31,354 nucleotides of DNA from Bacteroidales bacterium UBA3764 (GTDB taxonomy: Bacteria > Bacteroidota > Bacteroidia > Bacteroidales > UBA932). The stretch is from the NCBI GenBank assembly GCA_002371115.1, contig DFFY01000062.1:4642-35995 (forward strand), in the 5' to 3' direction. Of this stretch, positions 1 through 7,173 are shown one piece after another. The notes under the pieces were generated by a model. That model was not told the origin of the DNA. It saw only the letters and a list, made by a program, of their open reading frames with translations, and did no database searches. A program made the position numbers and the translations under genes. The stretch's first letter is position 1; the number at the start of each line of letters is the position of its first letter.

Positions 1-64
1 GCGTTACACCATGCGCGTCGCTGCACGCCTTTACGCGTTTTGGGCCGATTTCGCGTAATTGGAT

Positions 65-96
65 TTTGCAAAAAAACGCGGAAAGGTGTATATTTG
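65..96 (+). promoter_or_regulatory. Bacteroidota-type promoter upstream of aroK
   Basis: A -33-like TTTG (65-68) lies exactly 20 bases before a -7-like TATATTTG (89-96), matching the TTTG/TAnnTTTG consensus of the Bacteroidota housekeeping sigma factor. Transcription would start near 103, leaving a leader of about 170 bases before aroK. The -7 box overlaps the first copy of a 14-base direct repeat, so repression or activation at this site is plausible. Confidence 0.55.
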
Positions 97-124
97 TACT
101 TGTTAAAAATCGCGGAAAGGTGTA
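77..124 (+). repeat. 14-base direct repeat around the promoter (77-90 and 111-124)
   Basis: CGCGGAAAGGTGTA occurs identically at 77-90 and 111-124, 34 bases apart. One copy abuts and partly overlaps the -7 box, the other lies just after the expected transcription start. A degenerate inverted copy (11 of 14 matches) is at 24-37. This spacing around a promoter is what one expects of an operator pair, but it could also be a remnant of an element boundary. No protein that would bind it is visible nearby. Confidence 0.45.
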
Positions 125-273
125 CAAATTGCCTTCAGAAAATTTTAGGATTCGTGATTATGAGCAGAAAGACGGGCTCGTCTATCTCCCGCTGTACATG
201 ACGCCGCTATTATAATAACGTCCGGTATTCTTTTGTGGTTTTTACTCTGTTCAGAAAAAAGTATTTTTTTATC

Positions 274-771
274 ATGCTCATTACACTAACCGGATACATG
301 GGGTGCGGAAAAAGCACGGTGGGAAGTCTGGTGGCCGACGCCCTGGGCTGTCCCTTTCTGGATTTGGACGTACTCATCGAGAAAAAGACCGGGAAGACCA
401 TCCCGCAGATTTTTGAGACTGATGGCGAAGCGGCCTTTCGCCTTATGGAAAAAAAAATCCTGGAAGAAACGGTAAAAAAATATGCCGAAAGTACGGCCAT
501 TTTAGCCCTGGGCGGAGGGACGATAACGGTGCCCGGTGCCGTTGGCTTGTTGCAGGATAAAACGCTCTGCATTTGGCTGAGGGCTACGCTGGAAACCCTT
601 CAGAGCCGCATAGAAGGACAGACGGAAGGACGCCCGCTAGCCGACGAAAGCTTCGCGGAAAGGCTGGAGCAGAGGATCCCGCTCTATGAGCAGGCCGCCC
701 ATATTATTCTGGATACCGACGGCTGCTCGCCGGAGGAAATTGCCGATGAGATTATCATTTCCTGTTTGTAA
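274..771 (+). CDS. aroK: Shikimate kinase
   Basis: Phosphorylates shikimate to shikimate 3-phosphate with ATP in the chorismate pathway; cytosolic. The 165-residue protein has the expected family length (about 170). The Walker A loop GYMGCGKST is at residues 7-15, the shikimate-binding LDLD with Asp32 and FR with Arg56 follow, then the GGG Walker B region at 80-82 and the lid arginine in GRPLA at 120. The ATG at 274 is chosen because it starts the LITLTGYMG strand; a longer GTG frame from 235 would add a non-conserved AT-rich tail. No Shine-Dalgarno site is present, as usual in this phylum. The end of the gene carries the recJ promoter. Confidence 0.93.
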   Translation: MLITLTGYMGCGKSTVGSLVADALGCPFLDLDVLIEKKTGKTIPQIFETDGEAAFRLMEKKILEETVKKYAESTAILALGGGTITVPGAVGLLQDKTLCIWLRATLETLQSRIEGQTEGRPLADESFAERLEQRIPLYEQAAHIILDTDGCSPEEIADEIIISCL

Positions 772-796
772 TTCTGCCGTAGATTGCCTACCTTTG
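765..796 (+). promoter_or_regulatory. recJ promoter overlapping the aroK stop codon
   Basis: TTTG at 765-768, inside the last codons of aroK, is followed after exactly 20 bases by TACCTTTG at 789-796. The start of transcription is expected at about 801-804, and the recJ ATG is at 804, so the recJ message would be leaderless or nearly so. Confidence 0.6.
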
Positions 797-803
797 TAAG
801 ACT

Positions 804-2540
804 ATGGGCACGGTTGACAGACAATGGACCTTGAAAGACGCTCCCGCGCAGGAACGCGTGGAACAGCTTTCCACAGAGCTCGGCATAGACCGGGTGCTGG
901 CGGCGCTTCTTATCCAGCGCGGTGTGTCCACGTTTGAGGAGGCCCGTACTTTCTTCCGTCCCCGCCTGGAGGACCTCCATGACCCTTTCCTCATGAAAGA
1001 CATGGACAAGGCGGTGGAACGCCTTCACGCAGCCATCACTTCCGGGGAAAAGATTCTGGTCTATGGGGACTATGACGTAGATGGCACCACGGCTGTAGCG
1101 CAGGTATATTCCTTTATCAAACGCTTCACCTCCAAGGTGGATTTTTACATCCCGGACCGTTACGACGAAGGTTACGGCCTGTCATACAAGGCACTGGACT
1201 GGGCCTCGGACAACGGGATAGGCCTGGTTATCACGCTGGACTGCGGCATCAAGGCCATCGACAAAGTGGAGTATGCCCGCACCAAGGGCATCGAGGTCAT
1301 CATCTGCGACCATCACCTGCCGGAGGAGGAACTGCCCCATGCGGTGGCCATTCTGGACCCCAAGCGGGAGGACTGCCATTATCCATTCGACGACCTTTGC
1401 GGTTGCGGCGTGGGCTTCAAGCTGGCCCAGGGCTATGTGCAGAAATACGGCCTGGAATTCTCCCTGCTGGAGCCGCTGCTGGATTTGCAGGTGGTGTCCA
1501 TCGCCTCGGACCTGGTATCCATGACCGGAGAGAACCGCATTCTGGCGCACTATGGCCTCAAACGCCTGAACGAGAACCCGCGCAAGGGCCTGCTGGCCAT
1601 GATTAACCTGGCCAAACTGGAACCCGGGCACATTGGCATTGACGATATCGTCTTCAAAATTGGTCCGCGCATCAACGCCGCCGGGCGTATGGAGAGCGGC
1701 CGCCTGGCGGTGGAGCTCCTTACGGCCACGGACGACCGCACCGCCATCCGGATCGGCGAACAAATCAACGACAATAACAACGAGCGCAAGTCCATCGACC
1801 GGGAAATCACCCAGGAGGCGCTGGAAATGGTGCAGAACGGACGCGCCCTGGCCACGGAAAACGTGACCATCGTCTATAACCCCACCTGGAACAAGGGCGT
1901 AGTGGGCATTGTGGCGTCCCGCCTGGTGGAGGCCTATTACAAGCCCACGGTGGTGCTCACCAAGAGCAACGGTTTTGTCACCGGCAGCGCCCGCAGCGTG
2001 CAGGGCTTCGACCTCTATTCTTCCATTGAAAGCTGCGCAGACCTGCTGGAGAACTTCGGCGGGCACATGTACGCGGCCGGCCTCACCATGAAAGAGGAGT
2101 GTCTGGAGGAATTCTGCCGCCGGATGGACAGCTTTGTCGCGGGGAACATCACGCGCGAGGAACTCACGCCGGTGGTGGAAATAGACGCCAAGCTGGATTT
2201 CTCGCAGATTACGCCCAAATTCACGCGCATCCTCAAGCAGTTCCAGCCCTTCGGACCCGGCAACAGCAACCCGGTGTTCCTTACGGAGGACGTCTATGAC
2301 GCCGGCAACGGACGCAAGGTGGGCGCGGGCGGCGTGCACCTGAAGCTGGACCTCATGCAGGAAAGCCAGCCGTACCACCAAATCGCCGCCATCGGCTTTA
2401 ACATGGCCCATTTCTATGACCATATCAAAGCTGGCAACCCCATTGACATCTGCTACTCCATTGTGGAGAATTTCTACCGCGGTTCCTCCACCGTGCAGCT
2501 CCGACTCAAGGACATCCGCGAGCGCAACGAGCTCATTTAA
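804..2540 (+). CDS. recJ: Single-stranded-DNA-specific exonuclease RecJ
   Basis: 5'-3' exonuclease on single-stranded DNA acting in recombination and mismatch repair; cytosolic. At 578 residues it is the normal size. The DHH-family metal-binding motifs are all visible: GDYDVDG at residues 88-94, the DCG aspartate at 146, and DHH at 169-171. The DHHA1 part follows, with RINAAGRM, the SGSARS segment and FGGHMYAAG, and then the OB-fold tail. The ATG at 804 is the only sensible start, 7 bases after the -7 box. The stop codon overlaps, on the other strand, the stop of a decayed acyltransferase end. Confidence 0.95.
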   Translation: MGTVDRQWTLKDAPAQERVEQLSTELGIDRVLAALLIQRGVSTFEEARTFFRPRLEDLHDPFLMKDMDKAVERLHAAITSGEKILVYGDYDVDGTTAVAQVYSFIKRFTSKVDFYIPDRYDEGYGLSYKALDWASDNGIGLVITLDCGIKAIDKVEYARTKGIEVIICDHHLPEEELPHAVAILDPKREDCHYPFDDLCGCGVGFKLAQGYVQKYGLEFSLLEPLLDLQVVSIASDLVSMTGENRILAHYGLKRLNENPRKGLLAMINLAKLEPGHIGIDDIVFKIGPRINAAGRMESGRLAVELLTATDDRTAIRIGEQINDNNNERKSIDREITQEALEMVQNGRALATENVTIVYNPTWNKGVVGIVASRLVEAYYKPTVVLTKSNGFVTGSARSVQGFDLYSSIESCADLLENFGGHMYAAGLTMKEECLEEFCRRMDSFVAGNITREELTPVVEIDAKLDFSQITPKFTRILKQFQPFGPGNSNPVFLTEDVYDAGNGRKVGAGGVHLKLDLMQESQPYHQIAAIGFNMAHFYDHIKAGNPIDICYSIVENFYRGSSTVQLRLKDIRERNELI

Positions 2541-2600
2541 CCCACCAGCCACTTGCCCACGTGGTGAAGGCGCTGAATAAGGATGGCGTGACGGAGGGTA
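2537..2600 (-). pseudogene. Remnant of an acyltransferase-3 gene (C-terminal end only)
   Basis: Read on the minus strand the last residues are QRLHHVGKWLVG followed by TAA at 2537-2539. The intact acyltransferase in this same window (25423-26610) ends QRLPRVGKWLVG. The DNA shares CCACCAGCCACTTGCCCACG with that gene and stays similar for about 55 bases, then similarity fades. No upstream coding part remains, so this is a fossil 3' end convergent with recJ. It suggests that an acyltransferase gene, or a copy of its end, once lay here and was replaced by the accessory pocket that follows. Confidence 0.65.
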
Positions 2601-2622
2601 CGGGCCAGGAGGCGATACGGCC

Positions 2623-2655
2623 ATTGCAATAGTTGGAAATTTTTATGTACGTTTG
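2623..2655 (+). promoter_or_regulatory. Orphan promoter
   Basis: TTG at 2624-2626 and TACGTTTG at 2648-2655 (21-base spacing) match the Bacteroidota consensus. The ATG shortly after (about 2671) opens only a six-codon frame, MDKRRV then TAA. The promoter may have served a gene that is now lost, or may add transcription to the Abi-like gene downstream. Confidence 0.35.
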
Positions 2656-2738
2656 TAACGAAAAGCGGTATGGATAAAAGAAGGGTATAAAAAGACTAAA
2701 CCCGCGCGTTTGATTGCTCAGGGACGCACGGGGATTCC

Positions 2739-2769
2739 ATTGCAAAGGTACGAATATTTCTTAAATTTG
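2739..2769 (+). promoter_or_regulatory. Promoter of the Abi-like gene
   Basis: ATTG at 2739-2742 and TAAATTTG at 2762-2769 with 19-base spacing; transcription would start near 2776, about 20 bases before the ATG at 2796. The same stretch read on the minus strand also gives TTTG (2773-2770), 19 bases, TACCTTTG (2750-2743), so it is nearly symmetrical. Confidence 0.5.
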
Positions 2770-2795
2770 CAAAAAATATTGAAAAAAAAGGAACG

Positions 2796-3464
2796 ATGAA
2801 GTATTCCGACTACGAAAAAGCCTTTTCTCCTGCAAGGCTCAATAAATACCTTACAGCCTGCGGAGGCAATACGATAGCTGCTCTTACTCTCTATCGACAT
2901 AACATCAAACTGTGTCAAAAGTGTTACGGTATTCTCAACATCTTCGAGGTGGTCTTGCGCAACGCCATTAATGAGCACTATAAAGCCTATTTTGCAGATC
3001 CTGACTGGATTAGGCATCAGCTTCAACCCGGCGGAATGCTATATTCATATCCTCGGCGGACTTCAGTCTTAAGTACCATCGCTGAACTGGATAATGGAGG
3101 ACGCTATACGAATGACCGTGTTGTTTCCTCGGTGACATTCGGATTCTGGACATATCTCTTCACTCGAGTTCCATTTAGGCGTGGCGGCAGTACGCTCCTT
3201 CAAATATTTCCAGCTAAAACTGTTGGCCTTGGACAAAGAGCTATTTTCAATGAGTTGCAGACTATAAAGGATTTCCGCAATAGAATCGCTCATCACGAAG
3301 CAATATGTTTTGATAGTACCGGAACCAAAAGCACAGTTTCCGTCAGGGCTAATTATGCTCTTGTTATCAAGTATATTCAGTTCTTGGGCTATCAAGAATC
3401 TCACATATACTTTGGGTTGGATATTCTTCCGGATAAAATCATGCAAAAGATAGATACCCTTTAA
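2796..3464 (+). CDS. Abi-like protein with HEPN-type motif
   Basis: A 222-residue protein resembling the Abi_2 (AbiD/AbiF-like) abortive-infection family. The hallmarks are EVVLRNAINEHY at residues 51-62 and KDFRNRIAHHE at 158-168. The second contains RNRIAH, the R-x4-H signature of HEPN ribonucleases; R55/H61 of the first also have HEPN-like spacing. Members of this family are linked to phage defence and, by fold, to RNA cleavage; that this copy is active is inference. It has its own promoter and no visible partner gene, so it would act alone. Base composition is lower in GC than aroK/recJ, and it lies between a gene fossil and a broken gene, which points to recent acquisition. Confidence 0.75.
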   Translation: MKYSDYEKAFSPARLNKYLTACGGNTIAALTLYRHNIKLCQKCYGILNIFEVVLRNAINEHYKAYFADPDWIRHQLQPGGMLYSYPRRTSVLSTIAELDNGGRYTNDRVVSSVTFGFWTYLFTRVPFRRGGSTLLQIFPAKTVGLGQRAIFNELQTIKDFRNRIAHHEAICFDSTGTKSTVSVRANYALVIKYIQFLGYQESHIYFGLDILPDKIMQKIDTL

Positions 3465-3488
3465 AGTTATCTTGGCATGACGGTATTC

Positions 3489-3897
3489 TTATAATAGTTT
3501 GACTATAAGCGAATTATAATTCACCCACAAGCTGAACGCCTCAACACTGTATTCCTCCTTGCGGAAACCTTTCAAAAAGGGAATATCCGATTCTCCTTGG
3601 TAACAGTATGCCTCAAACTTGTAATGGGTATCACTGTCGCGGCTTTTCAGGTAGATATCGAGGCGCAGCCTCTCACGCCGATCCTCCTTCACCTGGATCC
3701 CCTACTCCTGCAGGCGCTTCTTCGCCCATTCATAGGTAAATGGAAAACTCTCCGGAACGTCCGTTTTCAAGCACTCCAGGATGGACGGATGGAACCAGCT
3801 CACCGTATCTCCGGCCCGTCCCACGTGGATGCAATCCTCAAAGCACCGGCATTCATCCCGGACTATACCTTCTTCGTCGATGGAGTCCGGAGCAGGA
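3489..3897 (-). pseudogene. Broken gene of unknown function
   Basis: On the minus strand a frame runs from just past the end of the antiporter gene to TAA at 3489-3491. It reads coherently (for example WFHPSILECLKTDVPESF, then HYKFEAYCYQGESDIPFLKG), but an in-frame TAG at 3702-3704 splits it after KKRLQE, and no start codon is found upstream. A GTG at 3692 could restart a 67-residue product. I recognise no family. The lost start together with the internal stop argue for a degraded remnant, perhaps of a gene that once followed the operon. Confidence 0.5.
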
Positions 3898-3900
3898 CTA

Positions 3901-5271
3901 TTATTCCGTCTCCTTCAGGACTTGCCGCGATCGGGCGTAGCCGTCGGCGGGAGCCTTCCAGAAGGAGCCCAGAATGAGGGTGCCCAGCAGGCCGAAGACA
4001 ATGGCCACTACAAACACGGCGTTCCAGCCCAGGCCCGGATGGTCGGCCAGATAGCCAAATCCGATGCCGGAAATTACCGTTGCCCCATAGCAGAAGATGC
4101 CGCAGAAGCCGTTGGCGCTGCCGCTTGCAAGTTTGGTGGCATACTGCGAGCAACTGACCCCCAGCAGAGCCTGAGGCCCATAAATGAAGAAGGCCGATGC
4201 AACGATGAGCACGGCGCTCCACATCCAATGCGCCCCCGCAGGAACCCGCCAGAACGCGGCAAAGCAAAGGGTTGCGCCCAGGGTGAAGATGGCGCTTGTG
4301 CGAAGGGTGCGACTGCCCATGAAGCGGTCTGTCACCCAGCCGGCCACAATGGTGCCCAACACGCCGCCAATAAGCTCCGACGCCGCCACGATGGATGCGG
4401 CAAGGGCAATGTCAAACCCCTTGTACTGGGTAAGGAACGACGTGCCCCACTCCAGAATGGTGAAACGGATGACATACACACAGAAATCGCCAATGGAAAT
4501 GCCCCAGATGACGGGATTGCGGAATACCATCCGGGAAATGTAGTGGCGATAACGCTTGCCGGACAGCGGTTCTCCCGGCGTCTCCGTCCCCTCCTGCGCT
4601 TCCACCGGCGGGAACCCGGCCTGCTCCGGGGTGTCTTTCAGGGTGGTGAACATCAGGATAGCCCCCATGAAAGCAATGATGGCGGGAACGATAAAACACA
4701 GGTTCCACGCGTCGTATCCCCAGCGGGAAAGCATCCAGCCGCAGAGGGCAATTACCGCGCCGGCGCCTATCGAATGAGACGCATTCCAAATGCTTTGCTT
4801 GGTAGCCAGTTCCGTGGGCCGGAACCAATGGGCCATCATGGCGGCGATGGGCGGATAAGCCATGCCGTGCACATACCCGTTCAGCACCCACAGCGAACCA
4901 ATCAGGTACACCAGCCCCAGGGTGGCTTTCCCCTGGGCGTCCAACAGATTGAACACACCGTTCAGTTTGGGGGAAAAGCAGATGGCCAGGCTGATGAAGC
5001 ATGAGAGCACCAGCCCCAGGCTCATGAGCAGCCGCTTGGAGTAGCGGTCGGCCAGCATGCCGTTAATCATCCGGGAAACGCCGTAAACAATGCCGTTCAG
5101 GGTAAGAAAGATGCCCAGCTGCACCTTCGAGAGGCCCAGCGAGGCTTCCATGGCCGGGATGGCGGCGCTGAAGTTCTTACGGAGAAAATAATAGCAGATG
5201 TACCCCACCATCAGGATGACGAGGGTTTTCCACTGCTCACGCACAAAGCGTTTTTGCGTCTGGGTATCCAT
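3901..5271 (-). CDS. GlpT/UhpT-family organophosphate:phosphate antiporter
   Basis: Inner-membrane major facilitator of the organophosphate:Pi antiporter family, 456 residues, 12 predicted membrane helices. In E. coli GlpT the substrate phosphate is held by two arginines in YLVRKNF and YLLRYGILDW; here the matching segments are YFLRKNF (Arg31) and YVIRFTILEW (Arg269). The helix-5 histidine is kept in WNASHSIG (His166). The lysine of GlpT SKF is an arginine here (SRM, Arg67), so glycerol 3-phosphate is the best guess but a hexose phosphate cannot be excluded. It is the last gene of the long operon; its ATG shares one base with the stop of the glycerophosphodiesterase (TAATG), which fits import of that enzyme's product. 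Confidence 0.88.
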   Translation of the reverse strand: MDTQTQKRFVREQWKTLVILMVGYICYYFLRKNFSAAIPAMEASLGLSKVQLGIFLTLNGIVYGVSRMINGMLADRYSKRLLMSLGLVLSCFISLAICFSPKLNGVFNLLDAQGKATLGLVYLIGSLWVLNGYVHGMAYPPIAAMMAHWFRPTELATKQSIWNASHSIGAGAVIALCGWMLSRWGYDAWNLCFIVPAIIAFMGAILMFTTLKDTPEQAGFPPVEAQEGTETPGEPLSGKRYRHYISRMVFRNPVIWGISIGDFCVYVIRFTILEWGTSFLTQYKGFDIALAASIVAASELIGGVLGTIVAGWVTDRFMGSRTLRTSAIFTLGATLCFAAFWRVPAGAHWMWSAVLIVASAFFIYGPQALLGVSCSQYATKLASGSANGFCGIFCYGATVISGIGFGYLADHPGLGWNAVFVVAIVFGLLGTLILGSFWKAPADGYARSRQVLKETE

Positions 5272-6056
5272 TACTGCCTATATGCTTTTACTGCATCAAT
5301 ATAAGGAACAAGTTTTTCCGGGAAGTCGGAGGAAATAAAGTTAATGCCGTGCCGGATGGCCCAGTCGGCCACTTCACAGTCATTAACCAGCCAAAGGGTG
5401 GTTTCAATGCCCAGCTGCCGGGCCTGTGCAACAATCTCCGGACGGTTCAGGAACGCGTCCAAGTTGTACGAAATGCCGCTATATCCCCGTTCTTTGGCCC
5501 AGGCTGCGTCGGGAACCCCAACCCCACTATCCAGGTAAATCACCTTGGCAAGGGCGTCCTTTGCCCGAATGCGATCGCATGCGCGGGTGCTGAAGGACGT
5601 GTATTCCACCTTTACCTTCCCCTTGTATTTTGCCGCCTGCTGCATGGCCATGTCCACAAGAAGGTCCAGCTTCTCGTCGGAAAGCTGCGCCTTTATTTCC
5701 ATAATAAGGGTAATCTCGGGATGCTTGTTAGCCTGACGGAACCATTCCGGAAGGGTTGGCATCCGGTGTCCGCCGGGCAACACCGCTTTACGGGCCTCGG
5801 CAAAAGACATTTTCCTTATGTCTTTCCCCACTCCGGGAACCTGGGGACCGTGAAATACTATCACTTCATCGTCTGCAGTAAGATGGACGTCAAATTCCAC
5901 GGCGTCCACGCCGGCAGCCTGCGCCACTTTCAAAGATGCAAGCGTGTTCTCAAACGGGCCGGCATAGCGGCATCCGCGATGGCCCACAACCTTGGGCTGG
6001 GCAGCCATTATGGCACAAACCGCCATGGCCAATAGGAAAAGGGATGCTTTTTTCAT
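5271..6056 (-). CDS. Exported glycerophosphodiester phosphodiesterase
   Basis: Hydrolyses glycerophosphodiesters to glycerol 3-phosphate plus an alcohol. The 261-residue protein has an N-terminal signal peptide (about residues 1-19, ending in MAA) and the GDPD signature: HRG with catalytic His26, ENT at 36-38, EFDV (Glu54, Asp56, metal ligands) and His69. GlpQ of Bacillus subtilis, in the same family, also trims poly(glycerol phosphate) teichoic acid. The start codon overlaps the stop of the metallophosphoesterase gene (TAATG) and its own stop overlaps the antiporter start, so the three are likely translated together. Periplasmic location is inferred from the signal peptide. Confidence 0.9.
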   Translation of the reverse strand: MKKASLFLLAMAVCAIMAAQPKVVGHRGCRYAGPFENTLASLKVAQAAGVDAVEFDVHLTADDEVIVFHGPQVPGVGKDIRKMSFAEARKAVLPGGHRMPTLPEWFRQANKHPEITLIMEIKAQLSDEKLDLLVDMAMQQAAKYKGKVKVEYTSFSTRACDRIRAKDALAKVIYLDSGVGVPDAAWAKERGYSGISYNLDAFLNRPEIVAQARQLGIETTLWLVNDCEVADWAIRHGINFISSDFPEKLVPYIDAVKAYRQ

Positions 6057-7171
6057 TATCTGAGTACAAATTTTTTCGTAACAAATGTGGCGTCTCCCGC
6101 ATAAAAATCTACTGTGATACCCTTGCGGGAAACATGCAGTTTGTAGCTTCCGGCGGCGGGAGAAACCGTGTAACGCTTGAGGCCGGAACGGTATTCGTCA
6201 AACAGGGGCGTCTCGTCCAGAATGGGCTTTCCGTCGGGCCGCTTGAAGTCCTTGCGCATGGTTCCGTACTGTGCCGCGCCTTCGGAGATAACGGTGTACT
6301 GGTCCAGTTCAGGCTTCGACCATACGCTGTTGAAGGTCATCTGGGTAATACGTCCGCCGTCGCCCCACCAGTCGGCCAGTTCCGTCCGGTGCACATGGCC
6401 GGTGAGGACGATAGCTTTGCGGGCGGCCAGCTCCCGGCGGAAATGGAGACGGGCCTCGGTGTCTTTCCCGTGCCAGAACCAGCGGCAGGAAGCGCCGTCG
6501 AAGGGGAAAACGGGGCCGTGCACCATCACAAACGTATGGCGGCAACCCTTTGTCCGGGCCAGCAGACGGTCCACCTCGGCGTCGTCGGGGTCGTTGAAAT
6601 CCACCACGATGAACGCGTCGTCGCCCACATTGAAGGAGAAGGTAGTCTTTGTGACAGGGACGCCGAGCTCCCGTGCCATTCTCTCCGGCATGTACTCGTG
6701 GAATACCTTTTTGGCATCCACCCCGCGGATGTCATGGTTCCCGGCTACCATGACGAGCGGAAGCCCGCCGAACGCCTCTTTGAAGTAGTTCATTACGTCA
6801 TCCAACATCTTGCGATGCACTTCGCCGCTCCCACAGTCACCCTGGATAAGGTCGCCCATGTGCAGGACGGCGCGGGTGTTTTCATCCACCAGACAGGCCG
6901 CCCGCTTCAAGAGCCTGGGGCAGCGGTCCCGCCACATTTCCCCATTACGGGCGAACTCGGCCCGCTGCACACGGTTCAGCCACTCCGTGGGCTCGTTGTA
7001 GTTGGAATGATAGACACTTGCCGGTTCGGTATCATAGTGGGTGTCGCCAAGGATAATCAAATTGTAGGAATCCTTTGGACGCCGCCCCATGGCGTTCAAA
7101 GGGAAAGACCCAGCAAGGCCCAATCCTATTGTTCCGGCACCGGCTAATTTGAGAAAATCTCTTCTGTCCAT
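6056..7171 (-). CDS. Tat-exported calcineurin-like metallophosphoesterase
   Basis: A 371-residue metallophosphatase. The N-terminus MDRRDFLKLAGAG carries a twin-arginine (Tat) signal, implying folding and perhaps metal loading before export. The five metal-binding blocks are present: GDTH (Asp43, His45), GD (107), GNHD (144-147), VHG (His218) and GHVH (258-261). The substrate is not readable from sequence; monoesters or diesters are both possible in this superfamily. It lies two bases after the porin gene and overlaps the GDPD gene, so it probably acts on the same imported phosphodiester material. Tat-exported PhoD of B. subtilis is a functional parallel but a different family. Confidence 0.85.
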   Translation of the reverse strand: MDRRDFLKLAGAGTIGLGLAGSFPLNAMGRRPKDSYNLIILGDTHYDTEPASVYHSNYNEPTEWLNRVQRAEFARNGEMWRDRCPRLLKRAACLVDENTRAVLHMGDLIQGDCGSGEVHRKMLDDVMNYFKEAFGGLPLVMVAGNHDIRGVDAKKVFHEYMPERMARELGVPVTKTTFSFNVGDDAFIVVDFNDPDDAEVDRLLARTKGCRHTFVMVHGPVFPFDGASCRWFWHGKDTEARLHFRRELAARKAIVLTGHVHRTELADWWGDGGRITQMTFNSVWSKPELDQYTVISEGAAQYGTMRKDFKRPDGKPILDETPLFDEYRSGLKRYTVSPAAGSYKLHVSRKGITVDFYAGDATFVTKKFVLR

Positions 7172-7173
7172 AA

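Larger units (their letters stand above)
1..273. other. AT-rich leader region without a confident gene
   Basis: Apart from the promoter and repeats, no convincing gene is seen. Frame 3 is open from the window start to a TAA TAA at about 210-215, and its last 27 codons, after a possible TTG at 129, read like real protein (for example DYEQKDGLVYLPLYM), but there is no clear ATG start. A 13-codon ATG frame lies at 160-201. Either could be a leader peptide or the tail of a gene fragment. Confidence 0.35.

Noticed and set aside
1182..2624. Long minus-strand open frame (480 codons) opposite recJ
   Set aside because: It is the high-GC shadow of recJ; composition is Ala/Gly/His/Val-rich with no recognisable motif, and recJ is certain.
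2656..2740. Possible tRNA-like or attachment-site sequence in the gap after recJ
   Set aside because: GC-rich patches are present, but no cloverleaf or CCA-type end could be built and no repeat partner was found.
3488..3509. Hairpin CTTATAATAGT/ACTATAAG as a terminator between convergent genes
   Set aside because: The stem is AT-only, bulged and lacks a clear T-run, so it is too weak to annotate.
3702..3704. Possible stop-codon read-through (TAG) restoring a longer protein
   Set aside because: No start codon exists upstream and no recoding signal is seen; a broken gene is simpler.
3781..5004. Plus-strand open frame of 407 codons
   Set aside because: Antisense to the GlpT-type antiporter, whose motifs are clear; low-complexity translation.
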